Source of the DNA: Chinchilla lanigera
Taxonomy: Eukaryota > Chordata > Mammalia > Rodentia > Chinchillidae
Assembly (NCBI RefSeq): GCF_000276665.1
Contig: NW_004955417.1
Coordinates: forward strand, 23,257,087 to 23,321,086
Direction of reading: 5' to 3'
DNA: 64,000 nt
The position numbers and the translations under genes were made by a program. Below are positions 1-11,266 of this stretch, piece by piece; the stretch's first letter is position 1, and each line of letters starts with the position of its first letter. The notes beneath the pieces were generated by a model. That model ran no database searches. It worked only from the letters and a program-made list of their open reading frames with translations, and was not told the origin of the DNA.

Positions 1-1897
1 AATTCTTAACTGGACAGGTAGCAAATTGGATTTGTATTTCTACTGTGAATATATATTACTTACTTAAAAGTGAACTTCATTAAAAAATCACCTTCAACAT
101 CTTAAAATGCTTGATTAAAATATATTGACTGCAGTTATATGTCTATAGTTCCTGAACTTTCCACATGAGCTTTTTATATTATATTTCCCTTGTTTCTCAC
201 ACTCAGGGATTTAGTAGGGCAGAGTTTCATGTGGAATTACAGGAAAAGCACACTTTTCTATCAGGGTGATTTTCACTGCTCCACTAAAGGAAGGTTGGGG
301 GAGGCAAAATCTCAATCATTTCTAGGCTTTGTGATCGAAAACTACCCAAGGGGCCAAGATCTAGATTTGACCTTGTGCATATCACATTAAAATTATTAGA
401 CTGTGATATCAGGACCAGAATATAGGGTGTTTGGGTAAATACGAGGAGAAGACTTTCACTAAGTAAAGAGGATTTTATTAATCCTAGGCTTGCTGTATAG
501 AAGAAATGAGGGGACGGTATATGACAGCTTAATGGAAGTAGCTGAAATATGGACTGCCTTGTACTTTTGCAGAGCCTCATAAGTGCAAAATGTCTAACAG
601 GTGCAGAAAGTACTTCTGCTAGTGATGCTCACATTTGTCAAAAGGCCTCTGCCAGCCTCTCACTCCCAAGGCAGATAGATGCCCAGTGATTTCTTCTTGA
701 ACTCCTGGTCTGCTCTCATTCATGGACATGCACCTGAAGAAATATGGACAGAACGTGCTTCCCAAGCCACTGCCTTCAAAAACACAAAGCTGCTCTCTAG
801 GGCCAAGTGCAGATAACAGTTCAGCTGGATTCTGGGGCCAGGTTGCCTGGCTGTGAGTCCCAGGTCCACTTTGTGCTGGTTGTCTGACATCAGTCACTGA
901 AATTTTCTAATGCTGAACTGCTCCCTCTGCATAATAGAAATGATAGAATTATTCACCTGGCGGGATTGTACAATTAGCCATGTAAAGAGGTCATAAGACT
1001 TCCTGTCTCATTCTTATGCTGCTGCCCAGCATAAAATCCTTCCCATGACTTCCCAGTTTCCTTGTAACAAAGTCTGAAATAAGAACAAGATGGACAATGT
1101 CTTCCTCATGATCCATCTCTTCAGCAGCACCTAGGACTTCGCTTTTTTCCTCTGTTCCAACTCTCGCTTATATCTTCATCCATCTGAAGTCCCAACTTTC
1201 TCCTTCAAGAACCTTTTATATATTGTCCTTTCACCTGTGGGACTCTTAGCTTAGTCCTTATAGAGCAAGGGCTAAACCCCTATGCAAGGCTTGATTTAAA
1301 GCAGGCCTGGTTTAGATCTCTTGTATTGCACTCCCATAACATCCTGAACTCCTTTGTGTCCCTAGTTGCATTTTAATTAAACATATTCTGCATTTCTAAA
1401 TATAGTCCCAGTCTATATTGGTGCAAGTGTATGTCTGGGGATGATACTTAAAGATGCTGAAGAAATATGGTTGAATAATGGAATCAATGATGTAAGCTAC
1501 CTGGATACTGCTGGTAACTTGCATTATACAGTAATAAATGTGGTTCCTAATTTATCCATATAGACTTGACATGGCAAGTCTCTGGTGTTAACTGGGCAAC
1601 AGTACTAGCATGTTTGTTATAGGCCTCAGAAGCTACTCTTAAGCCTATCTGTCTGCTAGATTCCATTCCTCAAAGAGGAGAGCCAAGGGCTGAAATATAG
1701 TAACTCTAACATAAAGTCTGTATAAATTAGTTAAAAATAATTTTTAAAATGTGTAAACATCGTATTGTCTCCCTAGTGCAAGAAACTGAAGGAGTAAATA
1801 AAATCTGAAAGGTACAATAGATATTGTGAAAGGAAAAGCAACTGCTCAAAAGGAAAGGACAACTGGGATGGGGGAAGGAAGAAAAGAAAGATGGAAG

Positions 1898-1900
<3 letters not shown>
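1..1900. other. unassigned single-copy sequence
   Basis: I see no gene, RNA or confidently recognisable repeat here. Short frames around 190-390, 284-580 and 619-897 overlap on both strands and resemble no protein family I know, so I treat them as chance. An old degraded repeat could be hidden here. Confidence 0.4.

Positions 1901-1928
<28 letters not shown>
1901..1928. repeat. (AC)14 microsatellite
   Basis: A perfect dinucleotide AC tract of 28 bases. The Cys-Val-rich frames read from the other strand here are translations of this repeat, not a protein. Confidence 0.97.
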
Positions 1929-2684
1929 GATAGCTAAAATAATTGTACTACTAATTTCCACTTGTTTATTGAAAGAAACAGATAATGCTTAATTGATTAT
2001 CAGTTTTGCATGACTATATCTGGCAATCTGAACAATCATTTTGAAGATAACAATGTGCAATATAACAACCATTGCTAATTTCCTATCATCTTGTTTTGAA
2101 ATTCTTTACCATTTTTACCTTTTTAAATTATTCTTTTATTCTCTTAAAAAAAGATGGCTGCCTTCTGTTCAATGCAGCCACTTGGCTGGTGAGCAACCGA
2201 GGTTCCCTATGTGAGCACAGACACGATACATATGGATGGCCATGGCAGGTGACACCGTAGGGTACTGTCACAGTTATCTGAGTGCAGATAATGCCCAAGG
2301 TTGTGGAGCACAGCACCTGCCCTGATTGTGCTACACTCCAGATAAGCAGTTCTGCCTACTACCGACAGTCTCCTGTCACTTTCTTTTGCTCCTGCGTCCC
2401 AGTGCTGTCAAAGCGCTTTCTGCTCAGAACCAGCCTGTCTCAACTTACATCTGCTGATGTACCTCTTGCCGTGGTTGCATCTCAGCTCTTCAGGCTGACT
2501 GCAGGTGGTTGCAAGGCTCGCTTGTGTCTGTGTTTCAATAGCCCATCTACTCCCGGCTTCTTACAAACTGTGGCTCAAGCATGTGCAGCTTAAACCCTCA
2601 GTAATCTTGATCTGGGTATTTCAACATAGCTCTCGTGCAATGTGAAATCAGTGTGATTTTGATCTCCCCATAAACAACCTAGAG
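1929..2684. other. unassigned sequence with a GC-richer block at 2150-2600
   Basis: From about 2150 to 2600 the composition becomes richer in G and C than the neighbours, and frames of 62-103 codons are open on both strands. There is no recognisable domain, no clear splice-site pattern and no poly(A) tail of a processed copy. It may be an old DNA transposon or single-copy sequence; I cannot decide. Confidence 0.35.
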
Positions 2685-2800
2685 AGGTAGCTAAGAGTGT
2701 GAACTTGGGAATAGAGCAGACCTACATTCAGTCCTGCCTCTGCTAAGTGCTAACTATGTGGTTTTGATAAAGCTGAGCCAGTCTCCTTAGCTTTTAACAA
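2685..2800 (+). mobile_element. MIR SINE fragment
   Basis: The order of phrases is that of the MIR core: 'taagagtgtgaactt', then a 'cctgcctctgctaa' block, then 'ctaactatgtggttttgat', then 'gtctccttagctttt'. MIR is an ancient tRNA-derived SINE shared by all mammals. The copy is truncated and strongly diverged, and no TSD is visible. Confidence 0.65.
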
Positions 2801-3853
2801 AGTAACTTTCAGGTTGTCAAAAAAATTGACTGAAGCAATATCTGTACAAAGATCAACATGGAAACTATTACTTCTGCTGCTGCTATTACTACTAAACCAC
2901 TACTGCTATTATTATTTCAGGCTAACACTGAACTGATTGAATTTCACCCATCCATACAACCTGTGGTGGTGTCCAGAGACTGTTGGTTTAATTTTTAAAA
3001 TTCCTGAGAATATCCAAGTAAACTCTTTTGTGCTCTTGTGGGAAGCCTTAAGCAATTCTACAGAGTTCTCATGCTGAGGTTCAAATGATGTCGAAGGGAA
3101 GAAGGGGCAGATGAAATGTGAGGATGATAAAAGACTTGTAAATTGAAAGTTGTACCCGAGAATCACATGGAAGCCCTGGCTGTCTTCTTTGCAAATTAGT
3201 TTTCTTTTCACATTTCAAAAAAATCTTGGCTTTGCTAACTAGCAAGTCAGTGGGAAGCAAGATTTCTGTGAGTTTCTTACAAGTACTGCGTATTCATAAT
3301 TCATTTCATAGTGTATATAAACAAACGTAATATATTCTTATGAATGTATGTAGGGGTTTGACTTTCAAAATTACTGTATGTTGGCACCAGACAACTGAAC
3401 TCAGCCTGCGTGGGACAGTGGAGAACAAAAACAGAGGCCTGGTGGGGCTCAGGGCAGATGCGGTTTTCTTGCTCCCCTGCTTGGCTCTCTGTTGGGGAAA
3501 CTTCCGCGTGGAGGGGGGTGAGGTCAAGTAGCACTTCAGGCTCCTTTGCAGATGAGCCACAAGCAAGGTGTTTCCAGTGGAATATCGATGCAGACTTGCA
3601 GGTGCATGCATGTCCTTCATCTTGGTTGGCTTCTTCATGGTTTTAACTCACTCAGTTGGGCTTGGGAGTCATCAAGTGATTGTCCCAAGTCTTGAATTCC
3701 AAGACTCAAGATACCATCATGTATGGCTTATCTACTAGTGGGTCTTAAGGCCCTGTATGAAGTTTTACTTATTCTTATAGAAATTTTATTTCAGCAGACT
3801 TCCAACTTGAAACTTCCATGTAACAATATCTACCACCTTGTTAGGTAATTCAC
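2801..3853. other. unassigned sequence
   Basis: No gene or clear repeat. Overlapping frames on both strands at 3301-3646 share the same DNA and show no codon or domain signal, so they are not called. Confidence 0.4.
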
Positions 3854-3976
3854 AAAGATGAATTTATTTATTTTTAGTATTTTAGGAGGAGTACGAGAGA
3901 TCAAACTCAGGATCTTGTGCTTGCCAGGAAGGTGCTTGTACAGCTGAGCTACATCCCCCTTCAGAGATAAATTTAT
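3854..3976 (-). mobile_element. old tRNA-derived (ID-like) SINE, antisense
   Basis: Read on the minus strand the body has the tRNA-like head of rodent ID elements. An A-box-like 'tagctcagct' is followed by 'gcttgcc' and a B-box region 'gagtttgatc'. The T/A-rich tail lies on the left side of this window. Flanks 3854-3867 and 3963-3976 form a 14-bp target-site duplication with two mismatches (AAAGATGAATTTAT / AGAGATAAATTTAT). Its divergence from the other ID copies and the decayed TSD mark it as one of the older copies. It is a retroposed Pol III transcript, not a tRNA gene. Confidence 0.85.
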
Positions 3977-5514
3977 GATGCTTGTAAATATATATGTGCA
4001 TGAATACCTGCATACATATGTTTATTTAAATATATGCAAATGTGACATATACACATATATGTGAACCATACATGCATGCATGTCTGTGTGTATACATGTT
4101 GCCCAATGCAGATAAATTTATACAGTTTCTATCAGTTTACTTTATACATTTTATAGCATACCAACGCTACTATTCCTATAGCTCTTCTCAATCTGTTCTG
4201 AGATGGGAAGAAATCTTGCAAAGACACTTTCTCTACGCTACTGCATGCAACCTCAGCCACCGTCTGGTGATGGATATTAGGAGTTTGTAGCATATTGATT
4301 GACTCTTGCTGTCTTTGCTCTTTTGACATTGAGCAGAGTCAACAGTCTCAGTGCAGCTGGTGTCAGTTTAATCACTGGCACCTAATGTAGCATGATACAT
4401 ATCAGTATTGACCCAAGGTACATTATGGGTAATTTTCTGAGATTTTTTACTTTGAGAGAGAGAATAGAGTATCTGGGGGAAAATCTCTGCAGTAATACAA
4501 AGAAAACTGACTTAAGAATTTTTTCTAGGCTAACGGAATATATGAATGTTGCCACTTTCACAGTATTACTAGCCATTTTTTAAAAGCCTAAAATGTACCA
4601 CTTAATGAATTGGTGGCTTTATATATGCTTATAATCCTTCAATTCTTGAGTCTTTTCCATGTTCTATAAAGTTCTAAACAATCTGGTTTCCTTAGACTCC
4701 ACAACTGTATCACTTTGAAGCTGTGAGTACTAATGTACGTTGACTATGTTGAATAAAAGACATTTAAAAAGTGGGCCAGAATAGGGGAGAATCAACCTTT
4801 CTCACACAACAGTTTTCCAAAAGTAAGATATCCAGGCACTTGATGGAGCTGGTTATCTAGTAATTAGGTTCCTTTTATCTTTCTTCTGTGCTGTCTTTCC
4901 CAGTTTTTCCTCATTGCCACAAGACAGCTGCTGCATCTCCAGATACTAAGTCAGTGTTCCAGGCAGGAAGAAGGAAGACTCAAAAGTGGAAAAGGCAGGA
5001 GTTTATTGTTTGAGACTTTGATACTGTTTATAATTTAGCATGAACAGCTCTGAGTAGGGAACATGCCTCATGTTATTGTCCACAGCTGTGCCACATGACT
5101 ACCCTCACCAAAGGTCATCTGTTACTGTTCCACACCAAATTAGGGTATTGTCAGGAGTGAACAAAGGCAGAAGGGGAGACAGTCAGTGCCAGCCTCAAAC
5201 ACTGCATCTTACACCACTCTCCATCTTATTCCTCATGGTCCGCCTGTGCTGGCTTCTTCCTTCAGTGTAGCAAGGTTTTCTCCGCAGAGCATGTTTCCTG
5301 TCATGGCCTTTTCTGCTTAGACTGTGTCCCCGGCCCCTTCCCACAATTGGCTTCTTCCTGCATAGAGTGATAGGCCACCTCCGAGAGACAATCAGCTACC
5401 ACTGAGAACGTCCTCCTCTTCCTCTATGTTTTACGGCTTAAGCCACCATCGCTGATTCATTTATTTACTAGGTAATGCTGGACTGAGTGAAATCCCCATA
5501 AAGATCTCCAAAGT
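3977..5514. other. unassigned sequence with alternating pyrimidine-purine stretch
   Basis: About 3985-4100 is rich in TA, CA and TG steps (low complexity). The rest, to 5514, shows nothing I can name. Frames at 4042-4583 and 5070-5270 are short and overlap on both strands, so they are not supported. Confidence 0.35.
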
Positions 5515-5606
5515 TTTCTGGTCTTTATTACTGTGTCTCCAGCACCAAATGTGTCAGGTGCATGACAGGTAATAAATAAAGAGAAGCTGATAAATGAATA
5601 TTTCAC
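5515..5606 (+). mobile_element. L2 LINE 3' end fragment
   Basis: The run 'gtctccagcacc', a gap-like region, then 'gacaggtaataaataaa' matches the order seen at the 3' terminus of L2, whose consensus ends with a 'cagcaccta...cataGTAGGTGCTCAATAAA' type phrase. It is short and ancient. Confidence 0.5.
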
Positions 5607-6026
5607 TTTGCATGAATATTCTTTGTAGCATGACAAGCAGGCATTTGCGAGAGACTGCAGAACTAGCAATGTCTTAGGGCCAGATTTAGAGCTATGTCTG
5701 TAGGCTCTTTCTAAAAGCACTGCTTCTCATGAAAAAGGTGCTCATTTAGTAGTTCTCAGAAGTCACTCTACTTCAGGGCATGGAGGCCAGGCCCTGCACC
5801 CAGCTGACTGATGTGTTTGCCTATGTAGGGCAGCCAAGGTTACTGACATTAGCACTGCCCTAAAAAGCCATGTTTTTCATTTGATTTTCCTAAGAAGCCT
5901 AGAAGCCCAAGTATTTGTGGTTGCTGTTGAATGGCTTCATGTTTCATGGTGGAAAATTAACTTTATTCTGCTGACCAGCGAGTGGAAAAGACCAAGTCTT
6001 TGTGTATTTATTAGCAAAGCATTTTA
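5607..6026. other. unassigned sequence
   Basis: Nothing recognisable between the L2 fragment and the solo LTR. Confidence 0.35.
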
Positions 6027-6031
6027 CTCAT

Positions 6032-6390
6032 TGTCTCGGTTAGTTTTCTCTCACTGCTGGGACAGAATACCTGACGCCCAAAATTAAGGAAGGAAAGGTT
6101 TATTTCACTTACAGTTTGTGGAGGTTTCAGTCCGTACTTGGCAGATTATAAGGCAGAGTGGCACATGGCAGAGAGCTACATCTCAGGGTGGCAGAACACA
6201 GCAAAGCAACAACCACACCAGGGCAGAATGAAGGTGGAGGAATTGCCTCAAGCACCCTTTTCCTCTCCCTTACATATGCAAACTATCCACCCCAGGGCAG
6301 GTGCAGCTCTCACACCCATATTCAAACTCTAATAGCCTGCCCCATGGCCGCTTGAGGCTTTGGGGGGACACACAGATTCAAACCATAACA
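6032..6390 (-). mobile_element. solo LTR, MaLR type, antisense
   Basis: Read on the minus strand this 359-bp element starts TGTTATGG, carries the LTR poly(A) signal in 'gtgaaataaacc' about 50 bases before its end, and finishes ...GAGACA. Flanking CTCAT (6027-6031) and CTCAG (6391-6395) agree at 4 of 5 positions, as expected for an old 5-bp target-site duplication. The text closely follows the LTR at 17187-17567, so both belong to one family. MaLR elements are ERV-L-related non-autonomous retrotransposons; no internal region is present, so it is solo. The short frames at 6138-6355 are inside it. Confidence 0.85.
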
Positions 6391-6395
6391 CTCAG

Positions 6396-6654
6396 AGATA
6401 AGGGAGTTATTTTGCTCAGAGTGAAAAACCCTTCCTGGATTCAACTCGGTTAATTCCATGCATTATTTCTAAAAATCTGCTTTGAATGTTAATCTTATTT
6501 AATGGGACCTTTATCAAATTATTGATCCAAAGATTTGGTACTTAGAAATGGCTCAGACCTAAATATGGATCAGGTCTGGAGGTCTTATGTAGAATAGAGT
6601 GACTACGATTGGTATATGTGAAGTTTGTTAAGAAACTGATCTCAGTTGGCCTTA
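6396..6654. other. unassigned sequence
   Basis: No feature recognised. Confidence 0.35.
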
Positions 6655-6830
6655 CACACACATAGCCATCAATAATCATTACCTCTGTGAGGTGATGCAT
6701 ATGCTCCTTCGCCTCAGTTTGACCATCATTTCACGGTATCTATGCACATCAGAACATCACATTGTTCCCTAAACATACACTTTTTTATTTGCCAAGTATA
6801 TCTCAGAAAAGCGGAAGTAAACAAATGGAT
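6655..6830 (+). mobile_element. L1 (L1M-type) 3' UTR fragment
   Basis: The phrases 'tctgtgaggtgatgcatatg', 'accatcatttcac' and 'catcagaacatcacattgtt' follow in the order found in the 3' untranslated end of old mammalian L1M elements. The same region occurs at 60390-60520 in another copy. It is truncated, with no open coding part. Confidence 0.7.
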
Positions 6831-7079
6831 CACATCTCACTAATTGTCTCTTTCTTCCCCTTCCCAATTCAAAATTTCTCCCTCTTGCATACTTGGTAAC
6901 TTTTAAAATCTCATTCTGAGAGCTCCAACACCTTCTGATTCCTGCTCTGGAAGTTTCACTGTACCTCCACAGGGTTCGTTTTTGCTTTGGCTATTGTTAC
7001 TGCTGTTTGCTTATTGGTTTACTTATCTGTCAATCATGTGTTTCTCTCTGCTTCTGTCTGAGTTACTACCAAAATATAT

Positions 7080-7375
7080 TTTTTCAAAGCCTTCATTTTT
7101 TTCAATCTTCCAGATTTTGTTTTTAATTTAATTTAGAATAAGATGTAAAGATTTTACTTTATTTGTTAACTTTGTGTCTCAATAATTTATTGAATAATAT
7201 ATCTTTTCCCCCATTGAATTGAAATGATACACTGATCATGTATTAAGTTACTATTATTGTCTGGTTTTATTTCATTCCATTGGAATTCATATGCCAGTAC
7301 CAGTACCCTAGGTTTGTGATCTTTTTTATTATGTGGAAGAGCTAATTCTCTGATCTTTTTTTACAGAATTCTTAC
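7080..7375 (-). mobile_element. L1 ORF2 fragment, antisense
   Basis: The stretch with 'tttatttcattccattg' followed by 'atatgccagtaccagtaccc' is the complement of a familiar region of L1 ORF2 (reverse-transcriptase part). It is diverged and interrupted by stops. Only the end near 7260-7370 is clear; the left boundary is approximate. Confidence 0.6.
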
Positions 7376-7383
7376 ACACAGTC

Positions 7384-8015
7384 TGCATTCATTTAACAGC
7401 TACTTACAAATCTTACTATGTGCCATCCAGCACCCTTCTAGGCACTGGAAACATAGTACTGAACACAAATGTGACCCTTTAGAAAGACTAGTTGAAAGAC
7501 CATGGCTGTACTCCTTGTGGAGAGATGAGTGTAGATGGAAGCAGAGTGATTTCAGTGGAAGTTATGAATAGTAGTCAGAATCTGATTATACTTTGAAGGT
7601 AAAATTGAAAGTATTTCCTGAATTATTGGATGTAGAGCATGAGAAGAAAAAATCTTTTAAAACTCTAAGGATAGGGGGCTGGGAATTTAGCTCAGCCAGA
7701 CAGCGCCTGCCTGGCAAGTGCAAGGTCGCGAGTTTGATTCCCGGTACCGGAAAAAAAAAAAAACCTCTAAGGATTATTTTTGTGTAGACTAATAGAGGGC
7801 TGCAGTTGTCGCTAAGATAAGGAAGACTGCAAGTGGAACGGTTTGGGGAAAACCAACCTTCTGTTTGTAGGTTGTACTAAGTTGTCTTTGGACATCTGAA
7901 TGGAGATATTAAGCAGAGAGTTGGACGTACACATCTGGAGTCCCAGAGGATTTCAGAACTGGATTTATACCTTTACAGGTCTTCAGTATATTGATGGCAC
8001 TTAAAAACATGAGTC
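7384..8015 (-). mobile_element. L2 LINE 3' region, antisense, split by an ID SINE
   Basis: It opens with the complement of the L2 3' terminus ('ctactatgtgcc', 'ttctaggcactggaaac'). It continues, after about 180 bases, into phrases of the upstream L2 region: 'gttggacgtac', 'ctggagtcccagagg', 'ttgatggcacttaaa'. The colinear order supports a single old L2 copy read backwards, interrupted by the younger SINE at 7673-7764. No open reading frame survives. Confidence 0.7.
7663..7774 (+). mobile_element. ID-type tRNA-derived SINE with target-site duplication
   Basis: The body (about 7675-7750) has an A-box-like 'tagctcagcc', the 'gcgcctgcctggcaagtgca' core, a B-box-like 'gagtttgattcccgg', the palindromic end CCGGTACCGG and a 13-A tail. 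It is flanked by a perfect 10-bp duplication CTCTAAGGAT at 7663-7672 and 7765-7774, so it was retroposed by the L1 machinery. It sits inside the antisense L2 and is younger than it. Confidence 0.95.
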
Positions 8016-8298
8016 GGTCTTTCACAATTTTTTGTATAAAAATTATAAATAAAATTTTATTTCTATTGAAATTAAGATTATACTTTATACTAAGGAGAAC
8101 TGACATCATTTCAATACTGTTTTCCCACTAAAGAACAAGCTATATCTTCCACATCTCTAGTTATGCAAGTCTTTGTTTTAGTCCCTCAATCTGATTTTTA
8201 TTTCTTCTTCACATAGATGTTATATATGTGTTGTTAAATGTATTCTTAGCATTTAGTTATTATGTTTTATGAAACACAAACATCATATTCTCTGAATC
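8016..8298. other. unassigned AT-rich sequence
   Basis: AT-rich sequence without a recognisable element; it may be further L2 too diverged to follow. Confidence 0.35.
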
Positions 8299-8495
8299 AG
8301 CAGTTGGAAAACTTTTTGTAATTGGTCAGCTAATAATTATTTTAGCCTTTGAAGGATACATACACGACCGTCACATGCTGTGTACATGTGCAGATGTGCA
8401 CCTGTGAGCTCAGGTGTCCATGCACGTCACAACCCCTGTAGGATATAAAAACCATTCCGAGCTTGCTATCTTTGCTGTCAGACACGTTAATCAGT
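8299..8495 (+). mobile_element. hAT-Charlie-type DNA transposon remnant
   Basis: The left end 'cagcagttggaaaacttttt' followed by 'taattattttagcctttg' matches the terminal region shared by several mammalian Charlie (hAT) families. The right end near 8455-8495 ('gagcttgc...gctgtcagacac') fits the opposite end. It is non-autonomous with no transposase frame. The exact family and right boundary are uncertain. Confidence 0.6.
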
Positions 8496-9147
8496 TCTTG
8501 CTCTGACTGGTTGTTTATGTATAGGAAAACTGGTAATTTACATATATATATGTTATAAACAGCATTACTTAATTTATTAAATGAGTTTTATAAAAGAAGG
8601 CTGATTCTCTTTTTAAATTTCCTGATATGTAATATCATCTGAGTGTTACCTTTGTCTTTTTATTTCGAATTTTAGAAGATTTTTTTTTCTTATCTAATGC
8701 TGAAGGCAAGTATCTTCTGAAATCTGATAAATAATGGAGGTATGTTTTTCCTGACTTAAATGAGATTTGTCATTTCAACACATGCATTAAGGCTTAATAT
8801 TAGCTGAAATGTTGTATCCTAAAGTCACTCCAAGGAAATATTTGTGCCTGTATTATTATGATTTTTGTTTTCAGAAATAAATGTATAAATTGTATCAGAT
8901 GTCTTTATGACCTGTGTGGCATTCCTTAGATTTTCTTTCTGAGGTCTATGAAACTATTAATTTCAGTGGGTGTCGACTGAGTGTCAGTGGGTAGGATGTG
9001 TGTCTGCAGGGGAGAAGTCACTTCCTGGCTGAGGGAGCCAGGCTGAGGAATGCTGGTAGGAGCCAAAGTCCTACCTCCCTCTGCTGCCCCTTTGGGCAAC
9101 TCGGCCACCACTCCCCCGTGGAAGAGCAATGTGCCTGTCCTTACAGT
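8496..9147. other. unassigned sequence
   Basis: The first half is AT-rich and the part after about 8930 is richer in G and C. Frames at 8926-9292 overlap on both strands and run into the MER5-like element, so no gene is called. Confidence 0.35.
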
Positions 9148-9291
9148 GCATCAGGATCAGCGGGGGGCAGCTTCACCAACATCACTGGCTTCTCATTTGG
9201 TGGGTGCAAGTGGGGCCAAGAATCTGTTTCTTACAAGGGCCCAAGCAAAGCTGATCAGACTGGTGTGGAAGTCACAGCCTGAGAACCAGTG
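9148..9291 (+). mobile_element. MER5A-like hAT element
   Basis: It runs from 'gtgcatcaggatcagc' through 'gccaagaatctgtttcttac' to 'gcctgagaaccagtg'. That is the order of a MER5A-type non-autonomous hAT element, including the characteristic GAGAACCAGTG end. It is old, so no 8-bp TSD can be confirmed. Confidence 0.65.
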
Positions 9292-10470
9292 ACCCAGGAG
9301 GGACATGCGCAGAGGAGCCCTAGCAAGGATGGACAGCTGTGGTGGTGGAATGTAGGCATCCAGACAGTGAGGACACTGTGGAAAATGTGCAAACGTAAGA
9401 TATCATAAAAGTGGGGCGATGGCGACCCGGGTTGGGTAGACTCTGACTAGGGGCAGGAGTCTGTTCACTGAGAGCCTATGAGAGATTAATTTGAATAGAA
9501 TGTCTAAGGTGAAGGTGAAATTTAAAGAAAGAAAGTTAGAAGTGAGAGAATGATTACCTAGAAATTGAAAGTGAAAGGGTGGATAATGAGAGAAAAGAAA
9601 ACTCCAGAAAGGAAAAGGTAGGAAGGAAAACTGTAGAAAAGGCCAAATTTAAGACAGACATATGTTTAGGATAAAGTAAGGAATTTATAAACTGTTTTAC
9701 AAAGATGCGATGCCAGGAACAGAAACCGGAAATGTTAAGTAAGACAGAAATGTCCACTCCATGGCAGGGTGGTTCGGTCCACAACGGGAAGTGTGGCAAA
9801 TTTGGGGGACAAGGATGCTAAGATTTGCTTCTCGATATGGCAAAATAGAAAATAGCAAATCCATGGAGAGAGATGTCAGTGTAGTTGGTGTTGTTGAGAA
9901 GTAACTGACATCCTTCCTGTGTGCCTTTGCCTAGTAAGAAAGCAAGAAAAGAATGCCCTTGAGGCTCATAAAGAGGAGCAGTTCTATTAAAACAGATCAC
10001 TGTAGAAAAATAAATCCACCCAAAACTTTTTCAGGCTGCCAATCAGCACCTCAAATACCTTAACAGCAAAAGGTACTGTTCGGTTCAATCTTACTCTTTT
10101 CACATTTTTCCCTGATACAAACTCTCCTTCTTTATTTTACTCAATTGCTGGCAAAGAAGGAAGGCCAGAAATAGCTAGCCCCAGACCACTACAGTGCAGC
10201 TGTCTTTGTCAGCTACTCTATAATGACCACCGATGAACGGGCAGCCCCAGTACTACGGGCAGGAAGACATCCTTCCTTCCTTTTCAGAAGGAAATCTAAA
10301 AGAGTTACCTCAGATATTTGATTTCACTGAAATAAAAACTCTTACAACAGATAAATTGGAAATCATCTTAATTATAATAGAGAAGAGCAGTACTCAATCC
10401 AGAACCAAGACTTGCATCTGTCATGTGAACAAATGAGAACCAGATGACTAGTTGATAAGGGAATAAATGC
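9292..10470. other. unassigned sequence
   Basis: A purine-rich stretch lies at about 9480-9640. There is no recognisable gene or repeat. Frames of 60-81 codons here have no familiar motif. Confidence 0.35.
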
Positions 10471-10594
10471 ACATGTGTATTGTATTTTATTAATTTATTT
10501 TTTTTTTTGGTACCAGGAATCGAACTCAGGACCTTGCACTTGACAGCAGGCACTGTGCCACTGAGCTATATATCCCCAGCCCCACATGTGTATT
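10471..10594 (-). mobile_element. ID-type SINE, antisense, with target-site duplication
   Basis: On the minus strand it reads as the ID tRNA-like head ('tatagctcagtggcacagtg', 'cttgcactt' complement, GGTACC end) with an A/T-rich tail. The perfect 11-bp duplication ACATGTGTATT lies at 10471-10481 and 10584-10594. Several substitutions relative to the copies at 22762 and 30585 suggest it is somewhat older than those. Confidence 0.93.
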
Positions 10595-11266
10595 TTGGAC
10601 TTTGTATTGCATTAAGCAAGTGCAGTGTGGAATACTGCCTTGGGCACTGCAAAGAATAAAATATTCTAATTTACATATTACACATCAGAGTGGTATCTGG
10701 CTCCAAAGAGGCACACAAATTTTGAGTAAAGATGAGTCATTGTGTACATGTAGTTCATTTTGATCCCTCCCATGATCTGGAAAAGGCATGTCCTTATTGG
10801 CAGTAGTGAAAGGGTGGGAGATGGTTTGACATCCACCAGGCAGAGAGGAAAGCTGCCGAGAGACCTACAGTGCATGGAATACCAGCTTGCGGTAGAGACC
10901 TGCTTCCCTCCCTATGGTGATAAAGCCCTGTTCCACACCTCATGATGTGGCTTATGGGAGCGTGAAACTAGCCTCAGAGTTAAATCCAAGCATAGTGAGT
11001 GATGTCCAAGCTGGATTTGAACATCAGTTCAATTCAATTCAATTTCTGCAGTTTCATGTTAGTGTTGATTTTTCATTTGCTACAACCCTAAGTGAAACAT
11101 TCAATTTCTTGGTATCTCTCTGCATTATGAACTCCAAAAATGAAGAGATGGCCTACTTTGCTCGCCAAATGTGGTTTTTGTGACAATCAAGTAAATTGTC
11201 ACATATTAAACTGTTCCACAAAATAAGACTCGCGTTTTAGAAGTGACATTAGCATCAAGACTACAA
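10595..11266. other. unassigned sequence
   Basis: No feature recognised apart from a short (AATTC)-like run near 11028-11046. Confidence 0.35.
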
